Program-made: the position numbers and the translations under genes
From: Flavobacteriaceae bacterium
Lineage (GTDB): Bacteria > Bacteroidota > Bacteroidia > Flavobacteriales > Flavobacteriaceae
NCBI GenBank assembly: GCA_002719315.1
Contig: PBHD01000001.1
Span: 241,085 to 305,084, forward strand
Reading direction: 5' to 3'
DNA length: 64,000 nucleotides
Notes under the pieces: model-generated
The model's database searches: none
What the model was told of the DNA's origin: nothing
Seen by the model: only the letters and a program-made list of their open reading frames with translations
Shown: positions 60,829 through 64,000 of the stretch, piece by piece
Position numbering within the stretch: position 1 is the stretch's first letter
Layout of the letters: every line of letters begins with the position of its first letter

Positions 60829-61236
60829 ATGAAAACAACTGTCTGTAGAAAAGCTCATTTTAATGCAGCTCATAAATTACACAATAAAAATTGGTCTAAA
60901 GAAAAAAACATAAATGTATTTGGAAAATGTTCTAATGAAAATTTTCATGGACACAACTATGAATTAATAGTAAAAATTTATGGTGAAATAGATCAAAATA
61001 CTGGTATGGTAATTGATTTAAGTTATTTAAAAAAAATTATTGAAAAAGAAATTGAAGAAGAACTCGATCATAAAAATTTAAATTTAGACATTCCATATTT
61101 TAAAAATATAATTCCAACAACTGAGAATTTAGCTATTTATATATGGAAAAAGTTAAATAAAGCTATTGATTTAAATTGTAAAATTACAGTCGTTTTGTAT
61201 GAAACTCCTAGAAACTTTGTTGAATATACAGGTTAA
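60829..61236 (+). CDS. queD: 6-carboxytetrahydropterin synthase / 6-pyruvoyltetrahydropterin synthase family
   Basis: HFNAAHKLHN; CSNENFHGHNYELIVKIYG; GMVIDLSYLKKII; LDHKNLN; PTTENLAIYIW. Confidence 0.92.
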   Translation: MKTTVCRKAHFNAAHKLHNKNWSKEKNINVFGKCSNENFHGHNYELIVKIYGEIDQNTGMVIDLSYLKKIIEKEIEEELDHKNLNLDIPYFKNIIPTTENLAIYIWKKLNKAIDLNCKITVVLYETPRNFVEYTG

Positions 61237-61241
61237 AAACA

Positions 61242-61907
61242 CTAAGGGTTAGATAGTGATACAGGAATTACTTTTCCGTTAAAAAAACTAGAGCCTTTAT
61301 TTGCAAAATCAAAAATAAATTTAGCCATATCCTTAGGTTTAACTTGCCCTTTATAACCTGGAAATGCCTCTTCTAACATTTTAGTCTGAACTGAACCTAA
61401 GCATAACGAATTAAACTTTGGCCCTGATTCCTTAAATTCTTCTGCTAATACCTCTGTTAAAATATTTAAAGCGCCTTTACTTGAAGAATAAGCTGTTAGA
61501 CCATTAAATTTTGAACTTCCAATGATCCCCCCGATACTACTTATATTTACTACATGAGAGCTTTTGTTAAACATAGGGTATAGATTCTTAATTAGATTAG
61601 CTACTCCAAATAAATTAACTCTAAAAACAGAATCAAAGTCTTCCATAGACATGTCCAAAAAAGGTTTGTTAATTAATTTTCCCGCATTATTGATTAAAAT
61701 ATCAACTACTTTAAATTCTTTTTTAATTATGTTTTTTATGTTATCAATAGATTTTTGATCTGTAATATCGAAGATTACATGATTAACGCCTTTAATGTTA
61801 ATTTGAGATCTTGATAAAGACAAAATATTATACTTTTTTTTTGAATAAATTTTCACTAAATCAAAACCTATTCCAGAACTTGTACCTGTAATTACAACAT
61901 TTTTCAT
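61242..61907 (-). CDS. SDR family oxidoreductase
   Basis: VVITGTSSGIGFDLVK; ILINNAGKL; ISSIGG...YSSSKGAL. Confidence 0.93.
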   Translation of the reverse strand: MKNVVITGTSSGIGFDLVKIYSKKKYNILSLSRSQINIKGVNHVIFDITDQKSIDNIKNIIKKEFKVVDILINNAGKLINKPFLDMSMEDFDSVFRVNLFGVANLIKNLYPMFNKSSHVVNISSIGGIIGSSKFNGLTAYSSSKGALNILTEVLAEEFKESGPKFNSLCLGSVQTKMLEEAFPGYKGQVKPKDMAKFIFDFANKGSSFFNGKVIPVSLSNP

Positions 61908-61978
61908 TTAAATATCTAATTAAAACAAAAATAAAAGTTTAAAAAGTAATTTTTATATATAAAAGAAAGAAAAATTTA

Positions 61979-61992
61979 TTATAACGTTATAA
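61979..61992. repeat. Perfect 14-bp palindrome TTATAACGTTATAA in the SDR/folE divergent intergenic region
   Basis: Read directly; self-reverse-complementary. Confidence 0.75.
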
Positions 61993-62028
61993 AGACTTAA
62001 AAAATAAAAAAATCAATTATTACAAAGG

Positions 62029-62060
62029 TTGTGACTCTCTCTAATTAATATTTATATTTG
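62029..62060 (+). promoter_or_regulatory. Bacteroidota-type promoter for folE
   Basis: TTG (62029..62031), N21, TATATTTG (62053..62060); ATG at 62080. Confidence 0.5.
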
Positions 62061-62079
62061 TAAAAATTTATATTTACTT

Positions 62080-62760
62080 ATGAAAATTAAAAAGTTTATA
62101 ACTAAAGAACTTTCAAGAATAGACGATGATCATTTTTCTGAATCATTAAAAACTCCATTAAGAAAAGATGCTTTTAAAATTCCAGATATTGAAAAAGTTA
62201 AACTGATTGAAGAAAAAGTACGAGATATTTTAGATATTTTAGGAATGGATTTAAAAGACGACAGTTTAGCTGGAACTCCAAAGAGAGTTGCTAAAATGTT
62301 TATAAACGAAATTTTTAGTGGGTTAAATCCTCTTAATAAACCAAACTCTTCAACATTTAAAAACAGTTATAAATATGGCGAAATGCTTGTTGAAAAAAAT
62401 ATTACTGTTAATTCTACATGCGAACACCACCTTCTGCCAATAATTGGTATTGCACACGTAGGATACATTTCTAAAGGAAAAGTCGTAGGTCTTTCAAAAA
62501 TTAATAGAATTGTTGATTATTATTCTAGAAGACCGCAAGTCCAAGAAAGACTTACTCTTCAAGTTGTTAATGAACTGAAAAAAATTCTTAAAACTGATGA
62601 TGTTGCATGTGTAATTGACGCAAAACATTTGTGTGTAAATTTAAGAGGGATTCGAGATATCCAAAGTAGCACTGTAACTACTGAGTTTTCTGGAAAATTC
62701 AAGGAAAAAGAAATAAAAAAAGAGTTTCTTGACTATATTAAATTAGAAGCTAATCTTTAA
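62080..62760 (+). CDS. folE: GTP cyclohydrolase I
   Basis: [80 protein letters not shown]. Confidence 0.96.
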   Translation: MKIKKFITKELSRIDDDHFSESLKTPLRKDAFKIPDIEKVKLIEEKVRDILDILGMDLKDDSLAGTPKRVAKMFINEIFSGLNPLNKPNSSTFKNSYKYGEMLVEKNITVNSTCEHHLLPIIGIAHVGYISKGKVVGLSKINRIVDYYSRRPQVQERLTLQVVNELKKILKTDDVACVIDAKHLCVNLRGIRDIQSSTVTTEFSGKFKEKEIKKEFLDYIKLEANL

Positions 62761-64000
62761 TGAATTCATCTTTAACAATTTATAACTCTTTATCCGGCAA
62801 AACAGAACTTTTTAAATCTATATTTCCTAATAAAGTTGGAATGTATGTTTGCGGACCAACTGTTTATAATAATGTTCATTTAGGAAACTGCAGGACATTT
62901 ATTTCATTTGATTTAATATATAGGTATCTAATTCACTTAGGTTATAAAGTTAGGTATGTAAGGAATATAACAGATGTTGGACATCTTGAATATGATGAAG
63001 ATCAAGGAGAGGACAGAATTTCTAAAAAAGCAAGAAGCGAATCTATTGAACCAATGGAAGTTGTTCAAAAATATACAATAGATTTTCATAAAACTTTATC
63101 TAAATTTAATTTGTTTCCTCCAAGTATTGAGCCTACTGCCACAGGCCACATCATAGATCAAATAGAGCTGATAAAAAAAATTATTGATGCTGGTTATGCT
63201 TATGAAATTAATAACTCTGTCTATTTTGATGTATTAAAGTTCAATAAGAAGCATAAATATGGAAAACTAAGTGGTAGAAATATTGAGGATTTAATGCATA
63301 ATACAAGGGATTTAGACGGGGTAAGTGATAAAAAAAATCCACAAGATTTTGCATTATGGAAAAAAGCAGAATTAATTCATATTATGAAATGGCCTTCACC
63401 TTGGGGAGAAGGGTTTCCAGGTTGGCATCTAGAATGTAGCGCTATGAGCTCAAAATATTTAGGAGATAAATTTGATATTCACGGAGGAGGAATGGATCTT
63501 AAGTTTCCACATCATGAATGTGAAATTGCGCAATCAGAATCAATAAACAAAGTATCCCCTGTTAAGTATTGGGTTCATGCAAATATGTTGACTCTTAATG
63601 GAAAAAAAATGTCAAAATCAACAGGAAATAATATTTTGCCTGGCGAAATTTTTAGTGGTAAAAATAAAATATTTAAAAAACCATTTAAACCTGAAGTTGT
63701 AAAGTTTTTCATTATGCAAGCCCATTACAGAAGTGTTTTAGACATTAGTGAAGATGCATTGAATGCTTCAGAAAAAGGATATAATAAACTAATGAGTGCT
63801 TTAAAATTATTGGATAATATTAACCCTTCTAAAAAAGACACTTCTTTTAATTTTGATGATTGGAATAAAAAATGTTATTCAGCATTGAATGATGATTTTA
63901 ATAGTCCTGTATTGATTGCTAATTTATTTGATGCTGTAAAATTTATCAATTCAGTTAATAATAATCTTGACAATATATCAGCGGCTACGCTTATAAAATT
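62760..64000 (+). CDS. cysS: Cysteinyl-tRNA synthetase, 3'-truncated by window edge
   Basis: Absent from the ORF track (no stop in window). Translation from ATG 62760: [19 protein letters not shown]...[51 protein letters not shown]. Confidence 0.94.
   Translation, partial: MNSSLTIYNSLSGKTELFKSIFPNKVGMYVCGPTVYNNVHLGNCRTFISFDLIYRYLIHLGYKVRYVRNITDVGHLEYDEDQGEDRISKKARSESIEPMEVVQKYTIDFHKTLSKFNLFPPSIEPTATGHIIDQIELIKKIIDAGYAYEINNSVYFDVLKFNKKHKYGKLSGRNIEDLMHNTRDLDGVSDKKNPQDFALWKKAELIHIMKWPSPWGEGFPGWHLECSAMSSKYLGDKFDIHGGGMDLKFPHHECEIAQSESINKVSPVKYWVHANMLTLNGKKMSKSTGNNILPGEIFSGKNKIFKKPFKPEVVKFFIMQAHYRSVLDISEDALNASEKGYNKLMSALKLLDNINPSKKDTSFNFDDWNKKCYSALNDDFNSPVLIANLFDAVKFINSVNNNLDNISAATLIK

Noticed and set aside
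1-64000. Defence system, prophage, CRISPR, secondary-metabolite megasynthase or transposon
   Set aside because: No hallmark proteins or repeat structures were found on either strand; the window reads as core chromosome.

Overview
AT-rich chromosomal segment with the gene content of a marine Flavobacteriia/Bacteroidota genome. Most of it is densely packed housekeeping DNA. I recognise about 68 CDSs, including smpB (partial), miaA, purC, phoH-like, gldF/gldG, dnaN, prfB with an intact +1 programmed frameshift that the ORF track splits, dnaB, accA, tgt, split transketolase, crtB/crtZ, surA-like, guaB, bshB1-like, clpS, tpiA, folP, cdaA, truA, rho, rpsT, proS, folE and cysS (partial). There are five tRNA genes: two tandem Lys(UUU), Leu(GAG), His(GUG) and Glu(UUC). 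I saw no rRNA, CRISPR array, transposase, integrase, phage module or defence island. The observations most worth a second look are: (i) an overlapping two-gene PLP-enzyme module that may start sulfonolipid (capnine-type) synthesis; (ii) Bacteroidota -7 boxes (TAnnTTTG) placed so close to ATG in pcm, prfB and tgt that leaderless mRNAs are predicted; (iii) a tandem tRNA-Lys pair with identical bodies and doubly compensated acceptor stems; (iv) a perfect 11-bp-arm palindrome touching the guaB start; (v) small or unusual secreted/orphan proteins. I found no clear-cut new multi-gene system. All identifications come from reading motifs and overall sequence character, with no database search.
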